Shown: in pieces, positions 24,348 through 32,971 of the stretch
Layout of the letters: the number at the start of each line of letters is the position of its first letter
Numbering within the stretch: position 1 is the first letter of the stretch
NCBI RefSeq assembly: GCF_020320395.1
Contig: NZ_JAEDAH010000043.1
Coordinates: 1 to 64,000, forward strand
Direction: 5' to 3'
DNA length: 64,000 nucleotides
Source: Thalassolituus marinus
GTDB lineage: Bacteria; Pseudomonadota; Gammaproteobacteria; Pseudomonadales; Oceanobacteraceae
The notes under the pieces: generated by a model
The model's database searches: none
The model's input: the letters and a program-made list of their open reading frames with translations, nothing else
What the model was told of the DNA's origin: nothing
Translations under genes and position numbers: made by a program

Positions 24348-25874
24348 ATGGCTGACTACGAATTTCAGGATGCCCAAGGCAACCGCTATCGCCTGATCCG
24401 CGGTGCCGGGCCTGGCTGGCATCACGCAAACAATCTCGGGCGCGGCAGCAGCATGGTGGCTGAGAAGCTGCTTGGCTCGGTGCCCAGTGCGATTATTTAT
24501 AAAGCGTACGACCACTTCTATTTTGATGTGCTGGCGAATCTTTCGGGGGCATCGGCACGCCCACATCAGGCATTGGCTGATGCCATCGCCAGTTCGCATC
24601 TGGTGTTGGAGCGGCTGGACAGTGCGCTGGCTATTGGCGACGAAGAACCCGATCCGCGGCAGATGCTGCGTGTACGTATTCAGAGCGCGCTGTTCAATAT
24701 TATTGCTGGTGAGCGTGCTGAAGCCGCGATGCATGAGCGTATGCTGTCGCAGGAGTCTGCCGTCACCCAAGTGGCGATCTACACCGGTGCCTTTATGAGC
24801 GGGATTGGCTCATCGGCCTGGGGGTTGGCGCTGTGGGCGAAGGAAGTCAGTGATGTGGTTAACCCGGTGGTGCGCATCCATAACAACATCAAAGCGATTC
24901 GCGCCGCCTGGGATTCAGAGAACTTTGCTGAGGCCTATTCCAGCAATATTTTAAGCGCCGAGAAGCGTGAACTGGTGGAGGCGCTCGGCTTTGACCCGAC
25001 CGCCATCAGCGCCCAACAGATCGACGAAGCCATTGCTATGTCTGATCTGGTGATGAGTGATGAGTCGCTGCGCGATATGCTCTACCGCTTCGTTAAGGAT
25101 TACGCCGAGGCTCAGCACAGCATCGAGATCACTGAGGTGGCAGGCTCGGGTGCGTTTGAGATTATCCTTACCATTATCCTGGCCGCTGTGACCGGTGGTG
25201 CGGGAGTGCTGGCCATGGTTGGCAGCAAAGCAGCACTGATCCGTAAGTTCAGTGCTGTGGGCGACTTGCTGGGCGAGTTTGCACAGGCTTCGAAGAAAAT
25301 CGCGCTGCGTAACAGCAAGCGCGGGGCGAAGCAGGAAAAGGCGAGCTTTAAGGATCTGGAGACGAGTGAGGGGCGGTCTGAGAAGACAGATGCGCATGGG
25401 GCTGAGACTGGGGAGGTGAGCGTAAGGGAAGACTATGGTGTAGCGTTCTTTGGAGAAGATAATAAAGGGTACTACACCCGAGAAAAAGCTACTATTGGTA
25501 GGGAGGGGAAGACATTCTTCTTTATGCCCCTCGAAGATTCTGCTGCAGTGAAAACATCTGCAGACGCAGCAAAACATACCGGTATGGCTCCGTCAGCTCA
25601 AAGGGCATACATGAATGATGCTGATATTTACGGTCTTAGTTTTCCAACCACTGGGAAAGAGATTACTAAACCGACTTTGGCTGACTCTGAAGGGTGGCCT
25701 CATTACTTGGAGGGTGGCCACACAGCGGTAAAAACAGGTGATGGCCCAAATGCTGGATACTTAGTCAATAGTACGAGGGAGTTCGTTATCCCTGGAGGTG
25801 GTGCGGTTCCGGAGGGCTCCGTTCTTTTTAAGTTGGGCTCAAATGGGGAGTGGATTCCGATAAGGAGATTTTAA
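24348..25874 (+). CDS. polymorphic toxin (T6SS-type effector candidate)
   Basis: A 508-aa protein without a signal peptide. Residues about 1-250 are a helical trafficking-like region. Residues about 270-300 are a hydrophobic segment (FEIILTIILAAVTGGAGVLAMVGSK, a tract at 275-299), as in many Rhs/PAAR-linked T6SS proteins. A charged linker (about 315-355) follows, then a distinct C-terminal domain (about 360-508) ending VIPGGGAVPEGSVLFKLG. Base composition becomes more AT-rich at the linker (about 25400), as expected for a swapped toxin tip. Two small genes follow directly and look like immunity genes. The toxin activity cannot be named; an ADP-ribosyltransferase-like fold is possible but unsupported by visible catalytic residues. 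Confidence 0.65.
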   Translation: MADYEFQDAQGNRYRLIRGAGPGWHHANNLGRGSSMVAEKLLGSVPSAIIYKAYDHFYFDVLANLSGASARPHQALADAIASSHLVLERLDSALAIGDEEPDPRQMLRVRIQSALFNIIAGERAEAAMHERMLSQESAVTQVAIYTGAFMSGIGSSAWGLALWAKEVSDVVNPVVRIHNNIKAIRAAWDSENFAEAYSSNILSAEKRELVEALGFDPTAISAQQIDEAIAMSDLVMSDESLRDMLYRFVKDYAEAQHSIEITEVAGSGAFEIILTIILAAVTGGAGVLAMVGSKAALIRKFSAVGDLLGEFAQASKKIALRNSKRGAKQEKASFKDLETSEGRSEKTDAHGAETGEVSVREDYGVAFFGEDNKGYYTREKATIGREGKTFFFMPLEDSAAVKTSADAAKHTGMAPSAQRAYMNDADIYGLSFPTTGKEITKPTLADSEGWPHYLEGGHTAVKTGDGPNAGYLVNSTREFVIPGGGAVPEGSVLFKLGSNGEWIPIRRF

Positions 25875-26096
25875 ATGAGCAAATTTTGGCATGATCAAGG
25901 CTGTCAGTATTGTAGAGGCCTGTGGGAGAAAGGGCTAACGCCACCAGAAATATTCGTTGATTATGAAGGACATCAAAGGCTTCATAAGTGCGATAAATGT
26001 GAAAGTTACTGGGTTCAATATGAACGCTATGCTAGCGCAGTAACTCCAGAAGAGGCTAGAGCTAGCTTTCCTATGGTATTTAAAGATGAGAAATAG
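25875..26096 (+). CDS. small zinc-ribbon-like protein, immunity candidate
   Basis: A 73-aa protein starting immediately after the toxin stop. It carries two CxxC pairs (CQYC at about 10 and CDKC at about 39), which suggests a structural zinc site. It is AT-rich like the toxin tip, and its end overlaps the next gene. Position and size fit an immunity protein; no family is recognised. Confidence 0.6.
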   Translation: MSKFWHDQGCQYCRGLWEKGLTPPEIFVDYEGHQRLHKCDKCESYWVQYERYASAVTPEEARASFPMVFKDEK

Positions 26097-26460
26097 AATC
26101 GATGAACTGGATAGGCTCCTAACGAATAATGAAGGAGTGGTTACAACGAAAGGAATAATTACTTCGATGATGAAGTCTAATCTATTTCTTGCAAGCGCAA
26201 CTGAAGTCCAAGGTGATAGGACTGGGCTGAATCCTATGGTTTTTTATACCCCGAATGGTGATATGTTGGCGGTATTTTCTAATATGGATTTGATTTCTGA
26301 ATTTTCCGAAGATTTTCGCTACGCAGTAAGTATGAGTGGAAAGGAAATATTGTCACGTCTCCCCTCGTCGGTAGGGATTGTTGTTAACCCGGGTAGTGAG
26401 AATGGATTTGAAATTAAACCGGATCATATAAAGAAAATACTCAGTGAGTATGCTATGTGA
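26086..26460 (+). CDS. SseB-like protein, immunity candidate
   Basis: A 124-aa protein overlapping the previous gene by 11 nt. The centre and end resemble the SseB N-terminal fold (MVFYTPNGDMLAVFSN.., then LPSSVGIVVNPGSENGFEI). SseB-like proteins are common immunity or accessory proteins in polymorphic toxin loci. The stop falls two bases before an IS256-type terminal repeat, so the original 3' end may have been altered by insertion. Confidence 0.65.
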   Translation: MRNRIDELDRLLTNNEGVVTTKGIITSMMKSNLFLASATEVQGDRTGLNPMVFYTPNGDMLAVFSNMDLISEFSEDFRYAVSMSGKEILSRLPSSVGIVVNPGSENGFEIKPDHIKKILSEYAM

Positions 26461-26462
26461 GT

Positions 26463-26558
26463 GGGTGTTCAAAATTCTGTGTCAGCGAATTGCAGATCAA
26501 TATGAGTATCTAACCGACCGGCAAAATGAATCGACAACTGCGACAGCGTCAGATTCGA
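26463..26558 (-). mobile_element. 96-bp end remnant of an IS256-family element (copy A)
   Basis: Begins with the terminal sequence GGGTGTTCAAAATTCTGTG, which recurs at 26559. On the minus strand it encodes only the last residues of a transposase (..LTLSQLSIHFAGRLDTHIDL), close to but not identical with those of the adjacent copy. It is therefore the tip of a related but different insertion, cut by the neighbouring one. Confidence 0.75.
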
Positions 26559-27252
26559 GGGTGTTCAAAATTCTGTGTCAGCCAGTCACAAGTCAATGTG
26601 CGCGTCCAGTCGCCCTTCGAAGTGAATCGACAATTGCGACAGCGTCAGATTCCAGTTTTGCACCGGGTGCGTCCAGCGCTCTGACGCTTTTAACATACCG
26701 GCGTACAACAGCTTGAGCAAGCTGTTCTCATTCGGGAATCCACCTTTGGTTTTGGTGAGCTTTCTGAACTGCCGGTGTACGGCTTCGACGGCGTTGGTCG
26801 TGTAAATTGCAGTACGCACGTAGTCCGGATATTTAAAATACGCTGACAACGTCTCCCACTTGGTTCTCCACGATTTAATCACGACTGGGTACTTCTCACC
26901 CCATTTCACTTCGAGCTCGTCCAGAGCGATTTCTGCGGCGTTCAGCGTTGCTGCCTTGTAGACGCACTTCAGATCGGCCATGAAGGCTTTCTGATTTTTG
27001 CTCGCCACGTATTTTATGGAGTTGCGGATCTGGTGGATTATGCAGTGCTGTATTTCGGTGTGCGGGTAGATACTTTGAATCGCTTCCGGGAAGCCCTTCA
27101 GGCCATCGACACAGGCAATGAGGATGTCTTTAACGCCACGGTTGTGCAGGTCTGTTAATACGCTCAACCAATGATGCGCGCCCTCTGCATCCGATAAATA
27201 CAGGCCTAGCAGCTCTTTTTTACCTTCGACGGTCAGGCCCATGCGGGTATTA
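26559..27252 (-). mobile_element. truncated IS256-family insertion sequence (copy B)
   Basis: Has one intact terminal end (GGGTGTTCAAAATTCTGTG at 26559) and the 3' part of the transposase gene. The other end is lost near 27250, where sequence becomes AT-rich and unrelated. It cannot move on its own. Confidence 0.8.
26586..27242 (-). pseudogene. IS256/Mutator-type transposase, 5'-truncated
   Basis: 218 codons from the C-terminal half of an IS256-family transposase. GLYLSDAEGAHHW, the second catalytic aspartate in CVDGLKGFPEAI, the QHCIIHQIRNSIKYV motif and the catalytic glutamate in TTNAVEAVHRQFRK are present. The N-terminal part with the first catalytic aspartate is missing, as full-length members have about 400 aa. 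Inactive. Confidence 0.9.
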
Positions 27253-27462
27253 AAATTAATAAGTTATAAGGTTATTCTGTTGCATAGCGGGCAGTGTGTT
27301 AGGGAGGCTAAATTCTTTTTTTACATCCATTCTTTGATTTATAATATCCAATAGTCCTTATGGTGTGGCCGCTTATGATTACATTAATAATATTTCATAA
27401 GTATTAGAGTTTTTTATATTTCGCTGGTATTTATTTTGCTAATGGAGTGCTTTGTTTGTGCA

Positions 27463-27494
27463 TTTAATAGTGTGGCCTTTGCCACACTATTAAA
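27463..27494 (-). terminator. strong hairpin at the end of the nir operon
   Basis: TTTAATAGTGTGGC and GCCACACTATTAAA form a perfect 14-bp stem with a 4-nt loop, 22 bp beyond the nirN stop. It probably terminates the long minus-strand nir/nor transcript. The AT-rich 27253-27462 beyond it holds no gene I can support. Confidence 0.75.
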
Positions 27495-27515
27495 CCTGAT
27501 AATGACAGTTCTTTG

Positions 27516-29015
27516 TCAGTGGCTGGTGCCACGGACATAGCGGGTTTTGTTGTAGACGTTGTATTTACCGGATGGTTTTTTCATCGGCAAGCGTTTTACT
27601 TCTTCCAGTGTTTTGGCGTCGTATACAATCAGTTCGCCGTCATCTTCCCAGACACTTAATAAGGCGTAGCGTCCGTCGCGGGTAAATTCGACATGGCCTG
27701 AGGTTTTTCCGGGCATTGGTTTCAGGGTTTTTACTATGCTCAGCGTTTCTTTGTCGATGATATTGATCACGTCCCGGTTAGGGCCAAAAAAGACATCGGA
27801 CCAGGCGTACGGGCTGCCATCATGGCTGCGGGCGAAGAATCCCGGGCCCTGGGTGTCGATTTCTTTGATGGTTTTCCAGTTTTTCATATCAATAATGGTC
27901 AGGCGGCTGTCTTTCAGGTTGGGCGACATCAGCACTTCGGTATCCTGATATTTCCAGGTAATACCGGAGCCGAGATGGGGCATGCCTTTAATATCCAGTC
28001 TGGCTGTTTCTTTACCGCTGTCGAGATTCAGCACGGTGGCGCTGTCGCCTTTACGTGACGAGCCAATCAGATGTTGATAGTCCTGATCAAAAAAGAAATC
28101 GTCGAGATAATCCTGGGTGGCTATTTTGCGCACCTGAGCGCCATCTTCGCCGGGTGTCAGTTCCCACACTTCGGCAATGTCTTTCATCGCAGCAATAAAA
28201 CTGCCGCGTGGTGGTGCCGTGTAAACAGCGCTGACGCGTGAATTATCGCCGTTACTGCTGGCGGGAATAATGTCGATCAGGCTGAGATCCTTGCTGTTCA
28301 GTAACACCAGATTGCCGGGCAGGTAGTTGGCGGCCATCAGGTACTGGCCGTCGTCGGAAATAGCGAGATTGCGCGTGTTAATGCCGACGCGGACTTCGGC
28401 CAGCCAGGCCATGTTGTAAATGTCGTATTTACTGATCCAGCCATCACGTGAGGCAAAGTATACGTAGCGTCCATCCGGCGAGAACTTGGGGCCACCGTGC
28501 AGGGCGAAGCGGGTTTTAAAGCGGGTGATTGGGGTAAAGGTGTCGCCATCGAGCAGGGTTGCTGAGTGGTCACCCAGTTCCACCACGATAAACAGGTTCT
28601 GTGGGTCGGCACTGAACAGCGGTTTGTCGTTGTCTGGCTGTGGGTAGTGTACGCGTGAGGCCTGAATATCGGCGGCGGTAAAGCTCAGCGGTTCGGCGGG
28701 GGGCGTGTAAATCAGATCAACCAGACGGTTGAGTTTTTCTTCGGCAATCTGATTGCCAAAGGCTGGCATCTGGGTCAGGGCGCGGCCGTGCAGAATGACG
28801 TTAAGCGCTTCCTGTTTTTTCAGCCGTGACAGGCTTTCCGGTAATAAGGCCGGTCCCATGCCACCGGTGCGTTGCTGGCCATGGCAGCCGGCGCAGTTGT
28901 CCTGGTAGATTTGAACTGCTTCGGGGTTGGCGGCGGTATCGGTTTCGGCCCATGCCTGCGCTGACAGAGTGCCAAGCAGCAGTGGCAGCAGCCAGTGGTT
29001 AAACGGCTTCAGCAT
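27516..29015 (-). CDS. nirN: NirN, dihydro-heme d1 dehydrogenase (cytochrome c + d1-type propeller)
   Basis: A 499-aa periplasmic protein with a signal peptide (cleavage about 24) and a c-type heme site CAGCH (about 41-45) with a downstream methionine ligand region (TQMPAFGN). An eight-bladed d1-like beta-propeller fills the rest ([21 protein letters not shown] onward, in pieces). It is smaller than NirS (499 against 567 aa) and is last in the heme d1 gene run. NirN performs the last oxidation in heme d1 maturation before transfer to NirS. Its start overlaps the nirE stop. Confidence 0.93.
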   Translation of the reverse strand: MLKPFNHWLLPLLLGTLSAQAWAETDTAANPEAVQIYQDNCAGCHGQQRTGGMGPALLPESLSRLKKQEALNVILHGRALTQMPAFGNQIAEEKLNRLVDLIYTPPAEPLSFTAADIQASRVHYPQPDNDKPLFSADPQNLFIVVELGDHSATLLDGDTFTPITRFKTRFALHGGPKFSPDGRYVYFASRDGWISKYDIYNMAWLAEVRVGINTRNLAISDDGQYLMAANYLPGNLVLLNSKDLSLIDIIPASSNGDNSRVSAVYTAPPRGSFIAAMKDIAEVWELTPGEDGAQVRKIATQDYLDDFFFDQDYQHLIGSSRKGDSATVLNLDSGKETARLDIKGMPHLGSGITWKYQDTEVLMSPNLKDSRLTIIDMKNWKTIKEIDTQGPGFFARSHDGSPYAWSDVFFGPNRDVINIIDKETLSIVKTLKPMPGKTSGHVEFTRDGRYALLSVWEDDGELIVYDAKTLEEVKRLPMKKPSGKYNVYNKTRYVRGTSH

Positions 29016-29827
29016 ACAGAGACCTCCTCGGTCAGGGGGTGAAATTCGTCATAGGCAATGCCGGTGACGCTGCCAATGATCAGCAGCGCGGGCGGTTTTA
29101 TGTTTTCGCGCGCAATCAGGTCGGGCAGTTGACTGAGTGTGCTGCGCAGTACGCGCTGGCGGTCGGTGGTGCCGCGTTCGATGACGGCAGCCGGGGTTGA
29201 CGCGGCCAGCCCCGCTTCGCGCAGGCGGCGGGCAATGAGTGGCGTTGCGCCAATGCCCATGTAGAACACCAGTGTCTGACCTGGGGCTGCCAGTGCCTGC
29301 CAGTTCAGATCCAGTTCGCCGTCGGTTTTAAGATGGCCGGTAATCAGGGTGCAGCTCTGGGCATGATCCCTGTGGGTCAGTGGAATACCGGCATAGGTGG
29401 CGCAGCCGGAGGCGGCGGTAATACCGGGTACCACGCGGTAGCGGATACCAGCCTGACGCAGCTCTTCCACTTCTTCGCCACCACGGCCAAAAATATAAGG
29501 GTCACCCCCCTTGAGGCGTACCGTGCGCTTTCCTTCCTGCGCCAGTTTGACCAGCAGCTGGTTGATTTCACCCTGGGGTAACACGTGGTCACCGGCGGCT
29601 TTGCCAACGTAGATGGTCGGGCATTGTGCGGGAATCAGCGCCATGATGCCGGCACCGACCAGACGGTCGTAAACCACAACATCGGCCTGGCTGATCAGAT
29701 GCAGAGCGCGCAGGGTAAGCAGGCCCGGGTCTCCTGGCCCGGATCCAACCAGGGCAACTTCGCCCGCTTGCAGCGGTGGGTCTCCCGGAACGGCGCTGAG
29801 CAGATGGCTGATTGTAGAGGCTTGCAT
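29009..29827 (-). CDS. nirE: NirE, uroporphyrinogen-III C-methyltransferase
   Basis: A 272-aa SUMT enzyme. Motifs: [16 protein letters not shown] (about 28), [30 protein letters not shown] (about 103) and PGITAASG. It converts uroporphyrinogen III to precorrin-2 using two SAM, the entry to heme d1. Between nirJ and nirN, so the dedicated d1 enzyme rather than the siroheme one. Confidence 0.94.
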   Translation of the reverse strand: MQASTISHLLSAVPGDPPLQAGEVALVGSGPGDPGLLTLRALHLISQADVVVYDRLVGAGIMALIPAQCPTIYVGKAAGDHVLPQGEINQLLVKLAQEGKRTVRLKGGDPYIFGRGGEEVEELRQAGIRYRVVPGITAASGCATYAGIPLTHRDHAQSCTLITGHLKTDGELDLNWQALAAPGQTLVFYMGIGATPLIARRLREAGLAASTPAAVIERGTTDRQRVLRSTLSQLPDLIARENIKPPALLIIGSVTGIAYDEFHPLTEEVSVC

Positions 29828-29842
29828 AGTGTTCTCCGCAAC

Positions 29843-31015
29843 TCAGGCCTGCAGCAGTGGAATCTGCTGTGGGCCATCTGGGTTAATTTCTTCGTCGGTC
29901 AGGTAGCAGGCAGGGTCTTCAGCCCAGGGATTACCGGTAAGCTGATAGGCGCGTACACGGGTATTGCCACCACAGATATCCAGGTACTGACAGCTGGCGC
30001 AGCGTCCTTCGACCGGGCGCGGGGTCTGGCGCAGGCCAAGCATCAGCGGGTCCTGAGTGTCGCGCCAGATACTGCTGAAGGCCTGCTGGCGCACGTTGCC
30101 AAGGTGATGGTTCCACCAGAAGGTGTCGGGGTGAACGTTGCCGAGGTTGTCGATGTTGGCGATGTTTACCCCGGATGAGTTGCCGCCCCAGTGCACCAGT
30201 TTCTGGCGCTGCAGCTCTGCCCGCTGTGGATAGTGCTCGCGTGCCCACTGCAGCAGCCAGATGGCGTCGGCGTCGTTGTTGCCGGTTACGTATTCGCGGC
30301 TTTTTCCCGCTTTCAGTTCGGCGTGGCAGCGGTCAAACAGCGCAGTCATGGCATCGCGGGTGGTGCGGCTGAAGGCGTCCTGCTTGCGGTTCTTGTTACC
30401 CCGGCCGGCATAGTTGAGGTGTGACAGATAGAATTTATCCACATCCAGCCGGTCCATCAGGTCCAGCATGCCCGGCAATTGCGGGGCGTTTTCTTCGGTC
30501 AGGGTAAAGCGCCCGCCAACGCGGATGCCGTGTTCGCGGCACAGCATCATGGCGTCCAGCGAGGCGCGGTAGGCACCTTTCATTTGCCGGAAGCGGTCGT
30601 GGGTTTCTTCGTCACCATCGAGGCTGATGCCAACATAGTCAAAGCCGGCGCTGGCGATGGCGTGAATATTGTCCTGATTAATCAGTGTGCCGTTGGTGGA
30701 CAGGCCGACGTAAAAACCCAGTTCGCGCGCTTTGTGGGCGATGTCGTAAATATCGGGGCGCATCAGGGGTTCGCCGCCGGACAGGATCAGGGCAGGCACT
30801 CTGAACTGACGCAGGTCTTCCAGCGTGCGGAACACTTCTTCAGTCGTCAGCTCGCCGCGGAAGTGGGTGTCCGCCGAGGTGGAGTAGCAGTGTTTGCAGG
30901 TCAGGTTGCAGCGACGGATCAGGTTCCAGATCACCACCGGGCCTGGCGGCTTGCGGGCGGGTGGCAGTGGCTGGCCGGACATCAGCCATTCCATCTGTTG
31001 GGTCAGTCGGAACAT
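29843..31015 (-). CDS. nirJ: NirJ, radical SAM heme d1 synthase
   Basis: A 390-aa radical SAM enzyme with the 4Fe-4S motif CNLTCKHC (about 36-43), the GGEP motif at about 80, and a C-terminal SPASM-like cluster region (CASCQYLDICGGN, about 345). NirJ removes two propionate side chains during heme d1 formation. It lies between nirH and nirE in the Pseudomonas gene order. Confidence 0.95.
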   Translation of the reverse strand: MFRLTQQMEWLMSGQPLPPARKPPGPVVIWNLIRRCNLTCKHCYSTSADTHFRGELTTEEVFRTLEDLRQFRVPALILSGGEPLMRPDIYDIAHKARELGFYVGLSTNGTLINQDNIHAIASAGFDYVGISLDGDEETHDRFRQMKGAYRASLDAMMLCREHGIRVGGRFTLTEENAPQLPGMLDLMDRLDVDKFYLSHLNYAGRGNKNRKQDAFSRTTRDAMTALFDRCHAELKAGKSREYVTGNNDADAIWLLQWAREHYPQRAELQRQKLVHWGGNSSGVNIANIDNLGNVHPDTFWWNHHLGNVRQQAFSSIWRDTQDPLMLGLRQTPRPVEGRCASCQYLDICGGNTRVRAYQLTGNPWAEDPACYLTDEEINPDGPQQIPLLQA

Positions 31016-31027
31016 AGGAACCTCCGG

Positions 31028-31543
31028 TTATTGGTTGGTGGCCGTCAGGCGCAGGCCGGTTTTTTTCAGAATGGCGCTGCTGAACAGCACATCGTGGCTG
31101 AGGCAGCTGTCACCCAGCAGAGTCTTTATCTGTTGCAGCAGTTCATCGACCTGCGCGCGGCTGGTGCCGTGCACCATGGCGAACAGGTTATAAGGCCATT
31201 CTGTGCCGTGGGTCGGGCGCTGGTAGCAGTGACTGACCCAGCCACTGGCAGCCAGCCGCTGTCCGGCCTGTTGCAGCTGATCTGGTTTTATCTGCCAGAC
31301 GCTCATGCCGTTAAAGCGGTAGCCGATGGCGTAATGATTCGGCACCAGAGCGATGCGGCGGATAACGCCGCTGTCCTGCATCTGTTGCAGCGCGCTGAGT
31401 ACCTCTGCTTCTGTTACCGCAAGCTGTTCGGCCAGCGTCTGGTAAGGGTGTTCGGTAAGCGGCAGGCCATGCTGGGTGATGTGCATCAGCTGTCGCTGCA
31501 GGGGGCTGAGTGTCGGCTCAGACGGGGAGGTAGAGCTGCACAT
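31028..31543 (-). CDS. nirH: NirH, siroheme decarboxylase subunit (Lrp/AsnC fold)
   Basis: A 171-aa protein read from the ATG at 31543 (MCSSTSPSEP); the longer ORF start at 31804 lies inside nirG and is not credible. It has an N-terminal winged helix (LAEQLAVTEAEVLSALQQ) and an AsnC-type alpha/beta domain with WPYNLFAMVHG. NirD/L/G/H together decarboxylate siroheme to didecarboxysiroheme. Starts inside the end of nirG (26-nt overlap). Confidence 0.9.
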   Translation of the reverse strand: MCSSTSPSEPTLSPLQRQLMHITQHGLPLTEHPYQTLAEQLAVTEAEVLSALQQMQDSGVIRRIALVPNHYAIGYRFNGMSVWQIKPDQLQQAGQRLAASGWVSHCYQRPTHGTEWPYNLFAMVHGTSRAQVDELLQQIKTLLGDSCLSHDVLFSSAILKKTGLRLTATNQ

Positions 31544-31988
31544 GAAATTCCTGCTCCTTGGGAAAGTTAAGCATGCGGCAACCTGTGGCCAGCTCCAGTT
31601 CCTGCAGAACCTGTGGCACGTCTTGCGGACGCTCGCAGGCGAGTACAAACCAGATATTGAGCCGGTGATCGCGGCGGTAGTTGTGAGCGACTTCATGACG
31701 GGCGTTGATGATGGATACCACGCGGTCAAAGTCGTCCTCATCCGCATGGGTGGCCACCAGAGTGAAAGCGCCGCCGGCCCGTTCGATCTGGAACATGGGG
31801 CCAAAACGGCTGGCCAGTCCGCTGTCCAGAAACTGGCTGATGCGCTGCAGGATGTCGCTGCTGCTGGTGCCCAGTTCTTCTGCCAGCGCCTGATAAGGAG
31901 CGTGGCACAATGGCAATCCGTGTTGCAGACGGTTGATCAGCTGGCGGTTCAGTGGGTCGGCCAGCAGCAGTTGCTGATCAGTGGCCAT
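31518..31988 (-). CDS. nirG: NirG, siroheme decarboxylase subunit
   Basis: A 156-aa Lrp/AsnC-like protein starting at the ATG at 31988 (MATDQQLLLA), overlapping the nirL end by 11 nt. Winged helix about 25-70 (LAEELGTSSSDILQRISQF), then FGPMFQIERAGG and the YRRDHRLNIWFV segment shared with NirD. Works with NirD, NirL and NirH in heme d1 synthesis. Confidence 0.9.
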   Translation of the reverse strand: MATDQQLLLADPLNRQLINRLQHGLPLCHAPYQALAEELGTSSSDILQRISQFLDSGLASRFGPMFQIERAGGAFTLVATHADEDDFDRVVSIINARHEVAHNYRRDHRLNIWFVLACERPQDVPQVLQELELATGCRMLNFPKEQEFHVQLYLPV

Positions 31989-32490
31989 AATGGTTGTCTC
32001 CACTGCGTACCGGCCGGAAATAACTGCCACCGCATTGTTTGAATTGACGGCGACTGAACAGTACATCGTACGAAAAGGCATGCAGTTCACAGTCGTTGCG
32101 CAGGTCGTTGATGGCCTGCAGTACCTGATCCCGTTCACGGCCGTGAATCATGCAGAACAGGTTATAGGGCCACTGTGGCCGGCGCGGGCGGCGGTAGCAC
32201 AGGTTTACCTGGCCGGTGGCGGCGATGCGCTGACCCAGTTCATCGACCAGATGACCCGGCACGTCGAATACCACCATGGCATTGGCCTGATAACCGAGTT
32301 TGTGGTGATCAGCGATAGCGCCCATGCGGCGTATCAGGCCTTCCTGTTGCCAGCGCTGAATCAGCTGGTAAACCGTGGCTTCATCGCTGCCAACCTGACG
32401 CGCCAGTTGTTCGTAAGGGCGGCTGTGGATCGGCAGCCCCTGTTGCAACAGAAATTTCAGCTGCTGCTCAATGCTGTGTTGCGGATTCAT
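31978..32490 (-). CDS. nirL: NirL, siroheme decarboxylase subunit
   Basis: A 170-aa protein of the NirL/NirH type: winged helix (LARQVGSDEATVYQLIQRW), RRMGAIADHHKLGY, and RPRRPQWPYNLFCMIHG. Its start overlaps the nirD end by 23 nt. The tight overlaps through nirD-L-G-H indicate coupled synthesis of the four subunits. Confidence 0.9.
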   Translation of the reverse strand: MNPQHSIEQQLKFLLQQGLPIHSRPYEQLARQVGSDEATVYQLIQRWQQEGLIRRMGAIADHHKLGYQANAMVVFDVPGHLVDELGQRIAATGQVNLCYRRPRRPQWPYNLFCMIHGRERDQVLQAINDLRNDCELHAFSYDVLFSRRQFKQCGGSYFRPVRSGDNHYGH

Positions 32491-32968
32491 GCTGACTCCT
32501 TGTCCATTGCAGTGGGAACCCCAGATTGATGTGGTAAGACTGCTCCATAGGCAGAATCAGTACCGGCCATGGATGGCAGGCGCAGATTTCCTGCAGTTTC
32601 AGTTGCAGCTGTTGTTCGCTGCTGGCGGTCAGGACAAACCACAGGTTGTACTGGTGTTCGCGCTCGTAATTGTGATTGAGACCGGCAAAGGCGTTGAGAC
32701 GCAGGGCCTCTTCTTCCAGTTTGCCGGCGTCGACGGCCATGGCCACCAGGGTGCTGGCCCCAGCGCGCTGGTGGTCAAACACCGGACCAAAACGTTTAAC
32801 CACGCCATACTCGAGCAGCTGATTAAGCGCATTAATGACATCGGTTTCGCTGCAGTTAAGTGCCGTGGCCATATCGGCAAACGGCGTCAGCGAGGCTGGC
32901 AGGCTTTGCTGATAAAGGTCGAGAATGGCTTTCTGCAGTTCGCTCAGAGGTGGGTGCTGCATGCTCAT
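32468..32968 (-). CDS. nirD: NirD, siroheme decarboxylase subunit
   Basis: A 166-aa Lrp/AsnC-fold protein with a winged helix (MATALNCSETDVINALNQLL), VVKRFGPVFDHQRAG, and the YEREHQYNLWFVLTA segment. Four bases after nirF. In some denitrifiers nirD and nirL are fused; here they are separate. Confidence 0.9.
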   Translation of the reverse strand: MSMQHPPLSELQKAILDLYQQSLPASLTPFADMATALNCSETDVINALNQLLEYGVVKRFGPVFDHQRAGASTLVAMAVDAGKLEEEALRLNAFAGLNHNYEREHQYNLWFVLTASSEQQLQLKLQEICACHPWPVLILPMEQSYHINLGFPLQWTRSQHESATQH

Positions 32969-32971
32969 CTC

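Noticed and set aside
31544-31804. Long upstream extension of nirH
   Set aside because: It runs through nirG in another frame and shows no family similarity; ATG at 31543 begins the homologous region.
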